Origin: Streptomyces sp. CB02058
GTDB lineage: Bacteria; Actinomycetota; Actinomycetes; Streptomycetales; Streptomycetaceae
Length of the DNA stretch: 64,000 nucleotides
Assembly: GCF_001905505.1 (NCBI RefSeq)
Contig: NZ_LIPG01000005.1
Coordinates: forward strand, 475,621-539,620
Direction: 5' to 3'
Part shown: piece by piece, positions 49,730-57,059 of the stretch
Position numbering within the stretch: position 1 is the first letter of the stretch
Layout: each line of letters starts with the position of its first letter
Program-made: the position numbers and the translations under genes
Notes under the pieces: generated by a model
Databases searched by the model: none
Told to the model about the DNA's origin: nothing
The model's input: the letters and a program-made list of their open reading frames with translations, nothing else

Positions 49730-50182
49730 TCAGAGAGCGAGTTTGAAGCCCACATGGCTCGCGGTGAACCCGAGCCGCTCGTAGAAGCGGTGGGCGTCGG
49801 TACGGGTGGCGTCCGACGTCAGCTGAACCAGCTGGCAGTCCTGGCGCCGGGACTCGTCGACCGCCCACTGGATCAGCTGGGTGCCGAGGCCGCCGCCACG
49901 CTCATCGGCGTGGACACGGACGCCCTCGATGACCGAGCGGGTCGCACCGCGCCGGGACAGCCCGGGCACGATCGTGAGCTGGAGGGTGCCGACGACGCGC
50001 TCCTCGCGCACCGCCACGACCAGGTGCTGGTTCGGGTCGTCCGCGAGCCGACGGAACGCCGTGCGGTACGGGCTGAGGTCGTCCGGAGACTCACGCTGCG
50101 CGCCGAGCGGGTCGTCGGCGAGCATGGCGACGATGGCCGGGATGTCGTCGGGTGCAGCGGGGCGTATGTCGAGATCGCTCAT
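49730..50182 (-). CDS. GNAT-family N-acetyltransferase
   Basis: A 150-residue single-domain GNAT. IRPAAPDDIPAIVAMLADDP begins the fold, the central strand VVGTLQLTIVPGLSRRGATR follows, and the acetyl-CoA loop is RVHADERGGGLGTQLIQWAV (R-x-x-G-x-G pattern, about residue 95). The C-terminal strand ARTDAHRFYERLGF is typical of this group (YjcF/PhnO-like). Substrate unknown. The ATG start gives MSDLDIRPAAP; upstream in-frame codons are not supported. It lies 27 bp after marR and 73 bp before the winged-helix gene on the same strand, so all three may be one transcript. Confidence 0.87.
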   Translation of the reverse strand: MSDLDIRPAAPDDIPAIVAMLADDPLGAQRESPDDLSPYRTAFRRLADDPNQHLVVAVREERVVGTLQLTIVPGLSRRGATRSVIEGVRVHADERGGGLGTQLIQWAVDESRRQDCQLVQLTSDATRTDAHRFYERLGFTASHVGFKLAL

Positions 50183-50209
50183 GATCGGCAGACTACGCAA
50201 CCCGCCGGG

Positions 50210-50668
50210 TCAGGCGGGGACCTTCAGGGCCTCGACCGTCCGGACGAGCGGAGCCAGCTCCGGATTCTCCGCGGCCTCGTCGAGAGCGGCCCGCAGCGCG
50301 GTGTCGTTGGTGGGCCTGGCCTCGCCCAGCAGCGTGAGGCCCGCTTCCGTGACGTCCGTGTAGATGCCCCGCCGGTCCGTGTCGCACAGGTACCGGGTGA
50401 GCAGGCCCCGGTCCTCGAGCCGGGTGACCAGCCGGGTGGTGGCGCTCTGGCTCAGCACCACGGCGTCCGCCACCTGCTTCATCTGGAGGTGCCCGCCCGT
50501 GCCGCTGTGCTGGCGGCTCAGGACGTCGAGCAGCGAGAACTCACGCGCGCTGAGGCCGTGGTTGGACTGCAGCGCCCGCTCGATGCGGGCCTCGATCTTC
50601 CCGTGGAGCAGAGAGAGGGCGCACCAGCTCTGGGCGAGGGCCGTCAGTGCGGGATCGGTCGCTGTCAT
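50210..50668 (-). CDS. MarR-family transcriptional regulator
   Basis: A 152-residue winged-helix repressor. Core: GLSAREFSLLDVLSRQ, the recognition helix region MKQVADAVVLSQSATTRLVT, and the wing DRRGIYTDVTEAGL, all in standard MarR order. ATG start with GGAGAG 6 bp upstream. Divergent from an MFS exporter with 139 bp between; inverted repeats there are the likely operators, so it probably represses itself and the exporter until a ligand binds. Confidence 0.92.
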   Translation of the reverse strand: MTATDPALTALAQSWCALSLLHGKIEARIERALQSNHGLSAREFSLLDVLSRQHSGTGGHLQMKQVADAVVLSQSATTRLVTRLEDRGLLTRYLCDTDRRGIYTDVTEAGLTLLGEARPTNDTALRAALDEAAENPELAPLVRTVEALKVPA

Positions 50669-50731
50669 GTGTCTCTCCTCCGTGCGGGAGCTGCCTGCCT
50701 CCAGGATAGGGCACGTACGCAATAGCCCGCG

Positions 50732-50772
50732 CTTGCAATTAACAAGCGTCTGCAATTATTGTGGACGCTTGT
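50732..50772. promoter_or_regulatory. Probable MarR operator overlapping the exporter promoter
   Basis: Two overlapping repeats: CTTG-N7-CAAG at 50732-50746 and ACAAGCGTC-N13-GACGCTTGT (perfect 9-bp arms) at 50742-50772. TGCAATTA occurs twice, 17 bp apart. A candidate promoter for the exporter (TTGCAA, 17 bp, TATTGT) lies inside. Confidence 0.7.
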
Positions 50773-50807
50773 AAGGCGCAGACGCAATCTATAGAAAAGG
50801 TGAACCC

Positions 50808-52052
50808 ATGCCGCTCGCGCTCCTCGCCCTCGCCATAGGGGCATTCGGTATCGGAACCACCGAGTTCGTGATCATGGGGCTGCTCCCCGATGTGGCGGCG
50901 GACTTCCAGGTCTCGATCCCGACCGCGGGATTCCTTGTCACGGGCTATGCGCTCGGGGTGGTGCTCGGCGCTCCACTGATGACCTTCCTCGGTACCCGGG
51001 TGACCCGGAAGCGCATGCTGATGCTCCTGATGGGGCTCTTCATCGTGGGCAACGTGGTCTCCGCGATCGCCCCCGTCTTCGGCGTGATGCTCGCCGGCCG
51101 AGTCATTGCCTCGCTCGCCCACGGAGCCTTCTTCGGCATCGGATCGGTGGTGGCAGCAGATCTGGTCGCCCCGGAGAAGAAGGCCGGTGCCATCGCCATG
51201 ATGTTCACCGGGCTCACCGTGGCCAATGTCGTCGGTGTCCCGCTGGGGACGTTCATCGGTCAGAGCGTCGGGTGGCGCATCACGTTCCTCGTGGTCGCCG
51301 CGCTCGGTGTCCTGGGCCTCCTCGGTGTGGCCAAGCTGATCCCCGAGCAGCCGAAGGCCGAGGGCGTACGGATCCGCCATGAGCTGGCAGCGTTCCGCAA
51401 TGTGCAGGTACTGCTCGCCATGGCGATGACCGTCCTGGGCTTCGGCGGCGTCTTCGCGGCGATCACCTACATCACTCCGATGATGACGGAGACCGCCGGT
51501 TACGCGACCTCGGCCGTGACCTGGCTGCTCGTCCTCTTCGGGCTCGGCATGGTCGGCGGGAATCTGCTCGGCGGAAAGTTCGCCGACCGCCACCTGATGC
51601 CGATGCTGTACGTGTCGCTCGGTGCGCTCGCCACGGTTCTTGCCCTCTTCACCCTGACCGCGCACAACAAGATCGCCGCGGCGATCACCATCGTTCTCAT
51701 CGGCGGTCTGGGCTTCGCGACCGTACCGCCGCTGCAGAAGCGGGTCCTCGACCAGGCGGCCGGTGCGCCCACGCTGGCCTCGGCCGTCAACATCGGGGCC
51801 TTCAACCTCGGAAACGCGCTCTCGGCGTGGCTCGGCGGCATCGTCATCGCGGCCGGGCTCGGATACACGGCGCCCAACTGGGTCGGCGCCGCCCTCGCCG
51901 CCTCGGCGCTGCTTCTGGCGCTGCTCTCCGGCGGGCTGGAGCGCCGTACGGTCACCCGAGGCCGACTGGTTGCCGCGCACTCTCCCGAGCCTGCCGCAGA
52001 CGTCGCCCCCGCCGAGTCGGCCCCCATGGCTTCAGCACCGATATCGCGGTGA
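50808..52052 (+). CDS. MFS efflux transporter (DHA1 family)
   Basis: A 414-residue transporter with twelve hydrophobic segments. The start LALAIGAFGIGTTEFVIMGL followed by GFLVTGYALGVVLGAPLMTF and motif A-like GTRVTRKRMLMLLMGLFIVG is characteristic of the DHA1 arabinose-efflux/chloramphenicol-resistance branch. GRVIASLAHGAFFGIGSVVA is a further family signature. Regulated presumably by the divergent marR. ATG start with AAAGGTG 6 bp upstream. Its 3' end overlaps the end of the convergent DUF2269-like gene by 101 bp; the tail residues there (ADVAPAESAPMASAPISR) are not conserved. Confidence 0.9.
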   Translation: MPLALLALAIGAFGIGTTEFVIMGLLPDVAADFQVSIPTAGFLVTGYALGVVLGAPLMTFLGTRVTRKRMLMLLMGLFIVGNVVSAIAPVFGVMLAGRVIASLAHGAFFGIGSVVAADLVAPEKKAGAIAMMFTGLTVANVVGVPLGTFIGQSVGWRITFLVVAALGVLGLLGVAKLIPEQPKAEGVRIRHELAAFRNVQVLLAMAMTVLGFGGVFAAITYITPMMTETAGYATSAVTWLLVLFGLGMVGGNLLGGKFADRHLMPMLYVSLGALATVLALFTLTAHNKIAAAITIVLIGGLGFATVPPLQKRVLDQAAGAPTLASAVNIGAFNLGNALSAWLGGIVIAAGLGYTAPNWVGAALAASALLLALLSGGLERRTVTRGRLVAAHSPEPAADVAPAESAPMASAPISR

Positions 52053-52473
52053 CGAAGAGGTACGTGGCCGTGGCCACCGAGGGCGCGATGACGAGGTCGA
52101 TGTCGGCGGCGCCCCTGGCCGCGGCCTCGTCGATGCCCGGGCGGAGCGAGAAGACCGACAGCCCCGCCGTGGTCAGCGTCAGCCAGAACTTCGTCCAGAC
52201 CCATCGGTGCCTGGCCAGGCCCCACGGGGTGCCCAGTGCCAGCACCAGGCCGCTGAGAAGGGAGCCCAGAGCGACCGGCACCACGAGCCAGTCGCCGAAG
52301 ACCTTCATGGCGCGCGTGGCTGCCTGAGCCGTCGTGGCGTCCTCGGTGAGGAACGCGGTGAGGCCGAGAGCCAGCAGCCCCAGGGTGAGGCCCAGCCAGC
52401 TCACGGACACCGCTACGTGGGCGACGAGAACGCCGCGCCGGACAGGGCGCTTGAGTGGTTTCACGTGAAACAC
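51952..52473 (-). CDS. DUF2269-like integral membrane protein
   Basis: A 173-residue protein with four predicted membrane helices: VLVAHVAVSVSWLGLTLGLL, WLVVPVALGSLLSGLVLALG, FWLTLTTAGLSVFSLRP and LVIAPSVATATYLFVTAISV. The pattern H-V-x-x-S-x-x-x-G resembles the DUF2269 group. Function unknown. Two GTG codons nine bases apart (52473 and 52464) are possible starts and both lie in a parS site; no ribosome-binding site is visible. The 3' end overlaps the MFS exporter by 101 bp, antisense. It is supported by transmembrane pattern and codon bias. Confidence 0.7.
   Translation of the reverse strand: MFHVKPLKRPVRRGVLVAHVAVSVSWLGLTLGLLALGLTAFLTEDATTAQAATRAMKVFGDWLVVPVALGSLLSGLVLALGTPWGLARHRWVWTKFWLTLTTAGLSVFSLRPGIDEAAARGAADIDLVIAPSVATATYLFVTAISVLKPWGPTRRGRRLRQARESARQPVGLG
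52458..52471. promoter_or_regulatory. parS: parS site 9, overlapping a start codon
   Basis: Exact GTTTCACGTGAAAC covering the N-terminal codons (FHVK) of the DUF2269-like gene. ParB bound here could block its transcription. Confidence 0.93.
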
Positions 52474-52600
52474 GGTGTCAAGCGCAGAGCGAGCGGTCGT
52501 CTGACAGCGGGAGTATCCGCGTCTACTTGCCTCGGCGTACGCGACGCGCGGGGGCCGACCCCTCGGGCTCGCCCGCCCGGACCGCCCACAGGGCCAGGTC

Positions 52601-53080
52601 TCAGCCCAGGTCGGGTGCGTGCATGGCTCGCACGCCCTCGATATTGCCGTCCAGATAGTGCCGCAGGGACAGGGGCACGAGGTGGACGGCTGCGATGCCG
52701 ACGCGGCTGAAGGGCACGCGTACGACCTCGTACTCCCCGCAAGGCTCGTCGATCTCCGGGCCGTGCCGGCGCGACAGATCCATCGAGGCCAGTCGGCAGA
52801 CGAAGAAGTGCTGCACCTTCACGCCTTTGACGCCGCCGCCCGCGATGTGTTCGACGGTGTCGACGAAACAGGGCACGACATCGACGACCTTGGCGCCGAG
52901 CTCCTCGTCGACCTCACGGTGCAGTGCGTCGACCACGGTGGCGTCCTCCGGCTCGACCCCGCCACCAGGCGTGAGCCAGTACGGGTCGACCCCGGGCTTG
53001 GTGCGTTTGATCAGGATGAGGTCATCGCCGTCGAGCAGGACGGCGCGTGCTGTGCGCTTGACCACGGGACGTTCGGTCAT
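52601..53080 (-). CDS. NUDIX hydrolase
   Basis: A 159-residue NUDIX protein. The catalytic NUDIX box, G-x5-E-x7-R-E-U-x-E-E-x-G-U, is met by GGVEPEDATVVDALHREVDE followed by ELGAKV (about residues 40-65). It starts MTERPVVKRTARAVLLDGDD, and the region WLTPGGGVEPED is typical of the general housecleaning or 8-oxo-dGTPase-like type. Substrate cannot be told from sequence. ATG start; LysR gene ends 52 bp upstream on the same strand. Confidence 0.9.
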   Translation of the reverse strand: MTERPVVKRTARAVLLDGDDLILIKRTKPGVDPYWLTPGGGVEPEDATVVDALHREVDEELGAKVVDVVPCFVDTVEHIAGGGVKGVKVQHFFVCRLASMDLSRRHGPEIDEPCGEYEVVRVPFSRVGIAAVHLVPLSLRHYLDGNIEGVRAMHAPDLG

Positions 53081-53132
53081 GGCAAGAGAGTGGCCCAGGA
53101 AACCCCGTCTGAAACTCCCGTCGGCCGACCGG

Positions 53133-54029
53133 TCACCAGTCCACGGCAGCACGCACCAGCCACTCGTGCGCCCGCGCAATGTGGGGAAGGCCGAGTGTGC
53201 CGGTCCGTGCGATGAGGAAGTACGTGCGCAGCGGGGGTACCGGAGGGTCGAGCAGGGCCACGACCTCTCCCCGCTCCAGCGCGTTCTCGCAGAGATAGCG
53301 CGGCAGCACGGCGAGGCCGGCGCCCGCTGCGGTGCTCTCCAGAACCGCGCGGAGATCCGGTGCGATCACCGCGGCGGAGGCGGCGGGACGGCTGTCGAAC
53401 ACAGCGGCCCAGTAGCGGGAGATCAGAGGGAGGCTCTCGTGCACCTCGACCACCGGCAGCTGCTCCAGGAGCACGGAGCCCTTGTGCCGCAGTGTCCCGG
53501 GTCCCAGGCGCCCGGCCCAGCGCGGTGCCGCGACGAGCACGTGTTCCTCGTCGCAGAGTGTGGTCGACGTCAGAAGACCACCGCGCGGACGGGCCGTCGT
53601 GATGGCCAGATCATGATGTCCGGCGGCCAGGCCCTCCAGTGTCTCCTCGGTGTTCGCGAGGAAGGTGCTGCGCAGCGCGAGGCCCTGGGAGACGAGCGGG
53701 GTCAGGGCGGGGAGGGCGCGCAGGGAGGTGAACTCCGGAGGCCCGGCCAGATGAAGGGTCCGTACCCCCGACTCCTCGTCGAGACCGGCCTCGACGATGT
53801 CGACCAGCGCGTCCAGATGAGGCGCGGCCCGGTGCGCGAGCTCGTCGCCGACGGTGGTCGGGGTCACCCCACGGGCCCTGCGCAGGAAGAGGGGGCGCCC
53901 CAGCTGCCGTTCCAGCGTGCGTATCTGCGAGGTGACGGCGGGCTGGGACAGCCCGAGCAGCGCGGCAGCCCGGGTGAACGAACCGGCCCGGTGCACTGTG
54001 ACGAACGTGCGCAGCAGGGCCAGGTCCAT
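53133..54029 (-). CDS. LysR-family transcriptional regulator
   Basis: A 298-residue regulator. The DNA-binding domain is intact: MDLALLRTFVTVHRAGSFTR and AAALLGLSQPAVTSQIRTLE, then LGRPLFLRR. The substrate-binding domain (residues 90-298) resembles those of ArgP/IciA relatives (LHLAGPPEFTSLRALPALTP). ATG start has GGAGAGGG about 8 bp upstream. Ligand and targets unknown; the gene precedes a NUDIX gene and follows the cystathionine gamma-lyase gene. A CTAT-N10-ATAG repeat 73 bp upstream is the likely autoregulatory site. Confidence 0.9.
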   Translation of the reverse strand: MDLALLRTFVTVHRAGSFTRAAALLGLSQPAVTSQIRTLERQLGRPLFLRRARGVTPTTVGDELAHRAAPHLDALVDIVEAGLDEESGVRTLHLAGPPEFTSLRALPALTPLVSQGLALRSTFLANTEETLEGLAAGHHDLAITTARPRGGLLTSTTLCDEEHVLVAAPRWAGRLGPGTLRHKGSVLLEQLPVVEVHESLPLISRYWAAVFDSRPAASAAVIAPDLRAVLESTAAGAGLAVLPRYLCENALERGEVVALLDPPVPPLRTYFLIARTGTLGLPHIARAHEWLVRAAVDW

Positions 54030-54101
54030 GGTCCGCCCTCTCCGCCCTCCGGCACTCTCCGACGCTGCGCCGTCCCGCACCGTCCCTAGCGAACGCCCCA
54101 A

Positions 54102-54119
54102 CTATAAATATGTCGATAG
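54102..54119. promoter_or_regulatory. Candidate LysR box
   Basis: CTAT and ATAG arms separated by 10 bases (T-N-A ends, LysR-like spacing), in the only AT-rich stretch near the lysR start. Confidence 0.45.
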
Positions 54120-54197
54120 GCTGCTGTCGCTACTGTGATTGGACACTGACGCAGAGTCAATTAGCCTTGTCGAGGCGGTTCTAGGCGCAGGAACCGG

Positions 54198-54234
54198 GGT
54201 GGTTCGAGCCACGAGGGGGGAGGCTCGGACCACC
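54198..54234 (-). terminator. Hairpin after cystathionine gamma-lyase, distal
   Basis: Arms GGTGGTTCGAGCC and GGCTCGGACCACC, one G-U pair, 11-base loop. Confidence 0.65.
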
Positions 54235-54241
54235 CGTCCCG

Positions 54242-54292
54242 GGCAGGGCCGGGTCGGTCGACGGGGATGCCCGTCCCGTCCCCGGCCCTGCC
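54242..54292 (-). terminator. Hairpin after cystathionine gamma-lyase, proximal
   Basis: Perfect 12-bp arms GGCAGGGCCGGG and CCCGGCCCTGCC enclosing an inner hairpin GACGGG-GATG-CCCGTC. It lies about 120 bp past the stop codon. Confidence 0.7.
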
Positions 54293-54414
54293 AGGACCGG
54301 GGACGGAACCGGTACCGGCACCGGACCCAGGGAGAGCACCGGACCAGGGAAAAGCACCTGGGAACGGCACCGGACCCGGAAGCGGCGGCCTGGTCAGGGG
54401 GAGAGGCGGCGGCT

Positions 54415-55539
54415 TCAGCGCGCGGCCTCGTCCAGTGCGCGGGCCACGTCCGCGAGCAGATCCTCAGGGTCTTCGGCGCCGACCGAGAAGCGGATGAAGC
54501 CCTCGGGCACGGCGTCCCCGCCCCAGCGCGCCCGGCGCTCGGCAGTGGAGCGCAGCCCGCCGAAGCTGGTCGCGTCGTCGACCAGCCGAAGCCCGGCGAG
54601 GAAACGCTCCGCTGTGGCTTCGTCCGCCAGCACGAAGGAGACCACGGAGCCGAAGCGCCGCATCTGCCGGACTGCCGTCGGATACGAGGCATCACCGGGC
54701 AGCCCCGGGTAGCGCAGCGCAGCCACGTCCGTACGCCCGGACAGCGCCTCGGCCAGGGCGAGCGCGGTCGTGCACTGCCGGTCGATCCGCAGCTGCAGCG
54801 TGGCCAGCGAACGGTGTGCGAGCCAGGCCTCCATCGGGCCGGGGATCGCCCCGACGACCTTGCGCCAGCGGCGTACCCCCGCGGTGAGCTCCGGATCCCG
54901 GCAGGTCACATGGCCGAGCAGGATGTCTCCGTGCCCGGTCATGCCCTTGGTGTCGCTGGCCACCGAGAAGTCCGCTCCCAGTTCGAGGGGTCGCTGCCCC
55001 AGGGGGGTGGCCAGGGTGTTGTCGACCGCGACCAGCGCACCTGCCGCGTGCGCGGCCTCCACGAGCGCGCGCACGTCACAGACGTCGAGCCCGGGGTTGG
55101 AGGGCGTCTCGATCCACAGCAGCTTCGCCCCGGCCAGAAGCTCCAGCTGGGCATTGCCGCCGGTCGGTGCCGTGCGCACCTCGACGCCGTACGCCTCCAG
55201 CTGTTCCCGTACGAGGGGGAGCGCCTGGTAGCCGTCGTCCGGCAGGACCACGACGTCGCCCATGCGCGTCCGGGAGAGGAGCACGGCCGATACGGCCGCC
55301 ATCCCGGAGGCGAAGACCGTGGTCCCGACCTGCTCCCCCGGGGCCTCCAGCTCGCCGATGGCCCGTTCCAGGTGGGTCCAGGTCGGGTTCGTCTCGCGAC
55401 CGTAGGTATAGGGGCCGACGGGCTCGCCGGACAGATGGAAGTGCGCGGCGAAGACGGGACCCGGGAGCGTGGGTTCGTACTGCTCCGGTTCGGGAAGGCC
55501 GGCTCTGACCGCTCGTGTTCCGTCGCCCGTGGTGCTCAT
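54415..55539 (-). CDS. Cystathionine gamma-lyase (PLP, trans-sulfuration family)
   Basis: A 374-residue Cys/Met-metabolism PLP enzyme that most likely cleaves cystathionine to cysteine. Markers are YTYGRETNPTWTHLERAIGE, the PLP-contact strand VFASGMAAVSAVLLSR, LLWIETPSNPGLDVCDV and the Schiff-base lysine in SVASDTKGMTGHGDILLG (Lys about residue 189). C-terminal residues include SFGGLRSTAERRARWGGDAV, where the usual SLGG is SFGG. Beta- versus gamma-synthase or lyase cannot be settled by sequence alone; this actinomycete type is usually annotated as the gamma-lyase. Start ATG has AGGAGAG 5 bp upstream. A small membrane protein gene follows upstream by 87 bp. Confidence 0.85.
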   Translation of the reverse strand: MSTTGDGTRAVRAGLPEPEQYEPTLPGPVFAAHFHLSGEPVGPYTYGRETNPTWTHLERAIGELEAPGEQVGTTVFASGMAAVSAVLLSRTRMGDVVVLPDDGYQALPLVREQLEAYGVEVRTAPTGGNAQLELLAGAKLLWIETPSNPGLDVCDVRALVEAAHAAGALVAVDNTLATPLGQRPLELGADFSVASDTKGMTGHGDILLGHVTCRDPELTAGVRRWRKVVGAIPGPMEAWLAHRSLATLQLRIDRQCTTALALAEALSGRTDVAALRYPGLPGDASYPTAVRQMRRFGSVVSFVLADEATAERFLAGLRLVDDATSFGGLRSTAERRARWGGDAVPEGFIRFSVGAEDPEDLLADVARALDEAAR

Positions 55540-55626
55540 CGTTCTCTCCTTGTCTCTCCCCGGCGTGCACCGGAATCCCTCCCTGGTGTCCACCGGACCG
55601 TCCGGACCGCGCCGACAGGTGCCGGG

Positions 55627-56004
55627 TCAGTCCTCGTCGGGGAGCACGACGTTGAGGGCCCAGGACACGACCGAGATGATCAGGCCGCCCAGGACCGCGG
55701 TCCAGAAGCCGTCGACATGGAAGTTCAGATTCACGAGGTCTGCGAGCCAGGAGGTCAGCAGCAGCATGAGCGCGTTGACCACCAGCGTGATCAGCCCGAG
55801 CGTCAGGATGAACAGGGGCAGGGTGAGCAGCTTCACGAACGGCTTGACGACGAAGTTCACCAGGCCGAACAGCAGCGCCACCAGTATCAGCGTGAGCACC
55901 TTGCGCCCGGTGTTGTCACCGGTGAGCGTGATGTCCTGGAGCAGCCAGATGGCCACGGCCAGCGCACCCGCGTTGGCGATCGTCTTGACTACGAAATTCT
56001 TCAT
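55627..56004 (-). CDS. Small membrane protein, phage-holin superfamily IV (DUF4-TM)
   Basis: A 125-residue protein with four hydrophobic segments: AGALAVAIWLLQDITL, VLTLILVALLFGLVNFVVKP, LLTLPLFILTLGLITLVVNA and TAVLGGLIISVVSWALNVVL. This is the mycobacterial four-helix holin-like (PF04020) family, which is chromosomal and widespread; a lytic role is not implied. The conserved loop FGLVNFVVKPFVKLLTLPLF between helices 2 and 3 is diagnostic. ATG start (MKNFVVKTIANAG). It is divergent from a cupin gene and 87 bp upstream of the cystathionine gamma-lyase gene. Confidence 0.87.
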   Translation of the reverse strand: MKNFVVKTIANAGALAVAIWLLQDITLTGDNTGRKVLTLILVALLFGLVNFVVKPFVKLLTLPLFILTLGLITLVVNALMLLLTSWLADLVNLNFHVDGFWTAVLGGLIISVVSWALNVVLPDED

Positions 56005-56082
56005 GTGTCTGATCGTGGCAGACATGATCGGTGGTGGACACCGGCAGGACAGCCGAGCACGGGCGCGAGGGGCGGACGGACG

Positions 56083-56400
56083 ATGAAGGCATTCAGACTC
56101 GACGAGCTGGAGGCGGAACGCGCCGCCAACGAGGGCGCTTATCTGCAGTTCGTCAGGGAACGCAACATGTCCGTCGGCCTGTACGCCCTGGACGCCGGCG
56201 AGCTCGACCCCCAGCAGCCGCACAAGCAGGACGAGGTGTACTTCGTCGTGAGCGGCCGTGCCTCGATCACGGTCGGCATGGAGACCACACAGGTGGGGCG
56301 GGGGAGCGTCGTCTACGTGCCCGCCGGGACCGCGCACAAGTTCCACCACATCACCGAGGACCTCAGGGTGATGGTGGTCTTCTCCCCGCCGGAGGGCTGA
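56083..56400 (+). CDS. Small cupin-domain protein
   Basis: A 105-residue single cupin. Motif 1 is QPHKQDEVYFVVSGRASITV (first metal-binding His and Glu at about residues 47 and 51) and motif 2 is VYVPAGTAHKFHHI (His at about 86). Metal ligands G-x-H-x-E-x3-G are therefore largely present, so it may bind Mn, Fe or Zn. Function unknown. ATG start with GGACGGACG upstream, a weak ribosome-binding site. Divergent from the holin-like gene and followed by a strong terminator. Confidence 0.87.
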   Translation: MKAFRLDELEAERAANEGAYLQFVRERNMSVGLYALDAGELDPQQPHKQDEVYFVVSGRASITVGMETTQVGRGSVVYVPAGTAHKFHHITEDLRVMVVFSPPEG

Positions 56401-56420
56401 GCGCCACGGGCTTCCCCTCA

Positions 56421-56442
56421 GGGGCCGGGGCTCCCCGGCCCC
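56421..56442 (+). terminator. Terminator after the cupin gene
   Basis: Perfect 10-bp arms GGGGCCGGGG and CCCCGGCCCC with loop CT, 20 bp after the stop; an outer CACGGG-CCCGTG pair adds to it. Confidence 0.85.
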
Positions 56443-56555
56443 CGTGTTCCCTAGGGGACCGCTCAGGGGACTTCAAGGGCTCCCGGAGCCCCGCCGGCCT
56501 CCCCGGCGCCTCTAGCATCGAGGCAGCAGGTACTCACAGAGACGAGGTAGCGGCG

Positions 56556-56771
56556 ATGGCTGTGCGGGAGATTTTCGCGGGAATGCCCTGGTGGGTGAAG
56601 TGGGTCGCGGTGCCCCTGATCGCGATCGTCGTGTTCGGCGGTCTGATCGCCAGCGTGGTCGGGTTCGTCATCGGGCTGCTGTTCAAGGTCCTGGTCTTCG
56701 TCGTCCTGGTGGGCGGTCTGATCTTCGTCGTACGGAAGTTCATGTCCTCGTCCGAGCGCAGCGACTGGTAG
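56556..56771 (+). CDS. Small membrane protein, DUF5326 family
   Basis: A 71-residue protein with two hydrophobic helices, VKWVAVPLIAIVVFGGLIAS then FVIGLLFKVLVFVVLVGGLI, and a basic end, VVRKFMSSSERSDW. The opening AGMPWWVKWVAVP is the DUF5326 signature found in Streptomyces. Function unknown. ATG start with GAGGTAG 6 bp upstream. Too short for most gene finders to rate highly, but its composition and conservation pattern support it. Confidence 0.82.
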   Translation: MAVREIFAGMPWWVKWVAVPLIAIVVFGGLIASVVGFVIGLLFKVLVFVVLVGGLIFVVRKFMSSSERSDW

Positions 56772-56838
56772 GAACGGCAGGCGTACGCCGGATCGTGTGA
56801 TGGCGTGACGGGCAGGTGTCCGGCCGCGGATTCGGCCG

Positions 56839-56856
56839 TTAGCCCAGCTGAGCTAA
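56839..56856. promoter_or_regulatory. 18-bp imperfect palindrome upstream of ssgR
   Basis: TTAGCCCAGCTGAGCTAA, one mismatch pair, core CAGCTG; about 200 bp before ssgR. Confidence 0.5.
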
Positions 56857-57000
56857 GTCCGGGATGAAACCTCACTCGTGACTGAACGTGCCGATACAGT
56901 TGCGTACCGCTGCCGCCAGCTGGGAAATGACGGTCCGTCACCATCCTGCCCAGTGGTTTGTGCGACTGTCCGGTCTCCGGACCCCAGGCTCGCGGCGGGC

Positions 57001-57021
57001 CCGTGGGGGCGGCCCCCGCGG
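57001..57021 (+). terminator. GC-rich hairpin upstream of ssgR
   Basis: Arms CCGTGGGGG and CCCCCGCGG with loop CGG, one G-U pair. It could terminate the DUF5326 transcript or affect ssgR leader RNA. Confidence 0.5.
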
Positions 57022-57059
57022 GAGGGCTGACAGCCCGTCACCATGCCTGGGGGTGACCT

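Larger units (their letters stand above)
54030..54414. other. Interval between cystathionine gamma-lyase and lysR
   Basis: About 385 bp. It contains the LysR-type repeat CTAT-N10-ATAG at 54102-54119 in an AT-rich pocket, and two terminator-like hairpins at 54198-54234 and 54242-54292. Open frames over it have no coding support. Confidence 0.6.
56772..57059. other. Region upstream of ssgR
   Basis: About 290 bp. It contains a near-perfect 18-bp palindrome at 56839-56856 and a GC-rich hairpin at 57001-57021. It probably holds the ssgR promoter, which I cannot place. Confidence 0.5.

Noticed and set aside
47038..55539. Accessory stretch examined as a possible biosynthetic cluster or genomic island
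   Set aside because: No integrase, tRNA attachment site, transposase, NRPS/PKS or codon-use shift was seen; it looks like ordinary lineage-specific core-arm genes.
54139..56400. 753-codon frame ending in the cupin gene
   Set aside because: Only the last 105 codons (cupin) are supported; the rest is antisense to the cystathionine gamma-lyase and holin-like genes.
56836..56862. tRNA-like stretch AGCTCAGCTGGG on the minus strand
   Set aside because: It resembles a tRNA D-loop, but no acceptor, anticodon or T-arm pairing follows, so it is treated as a palindrome only.
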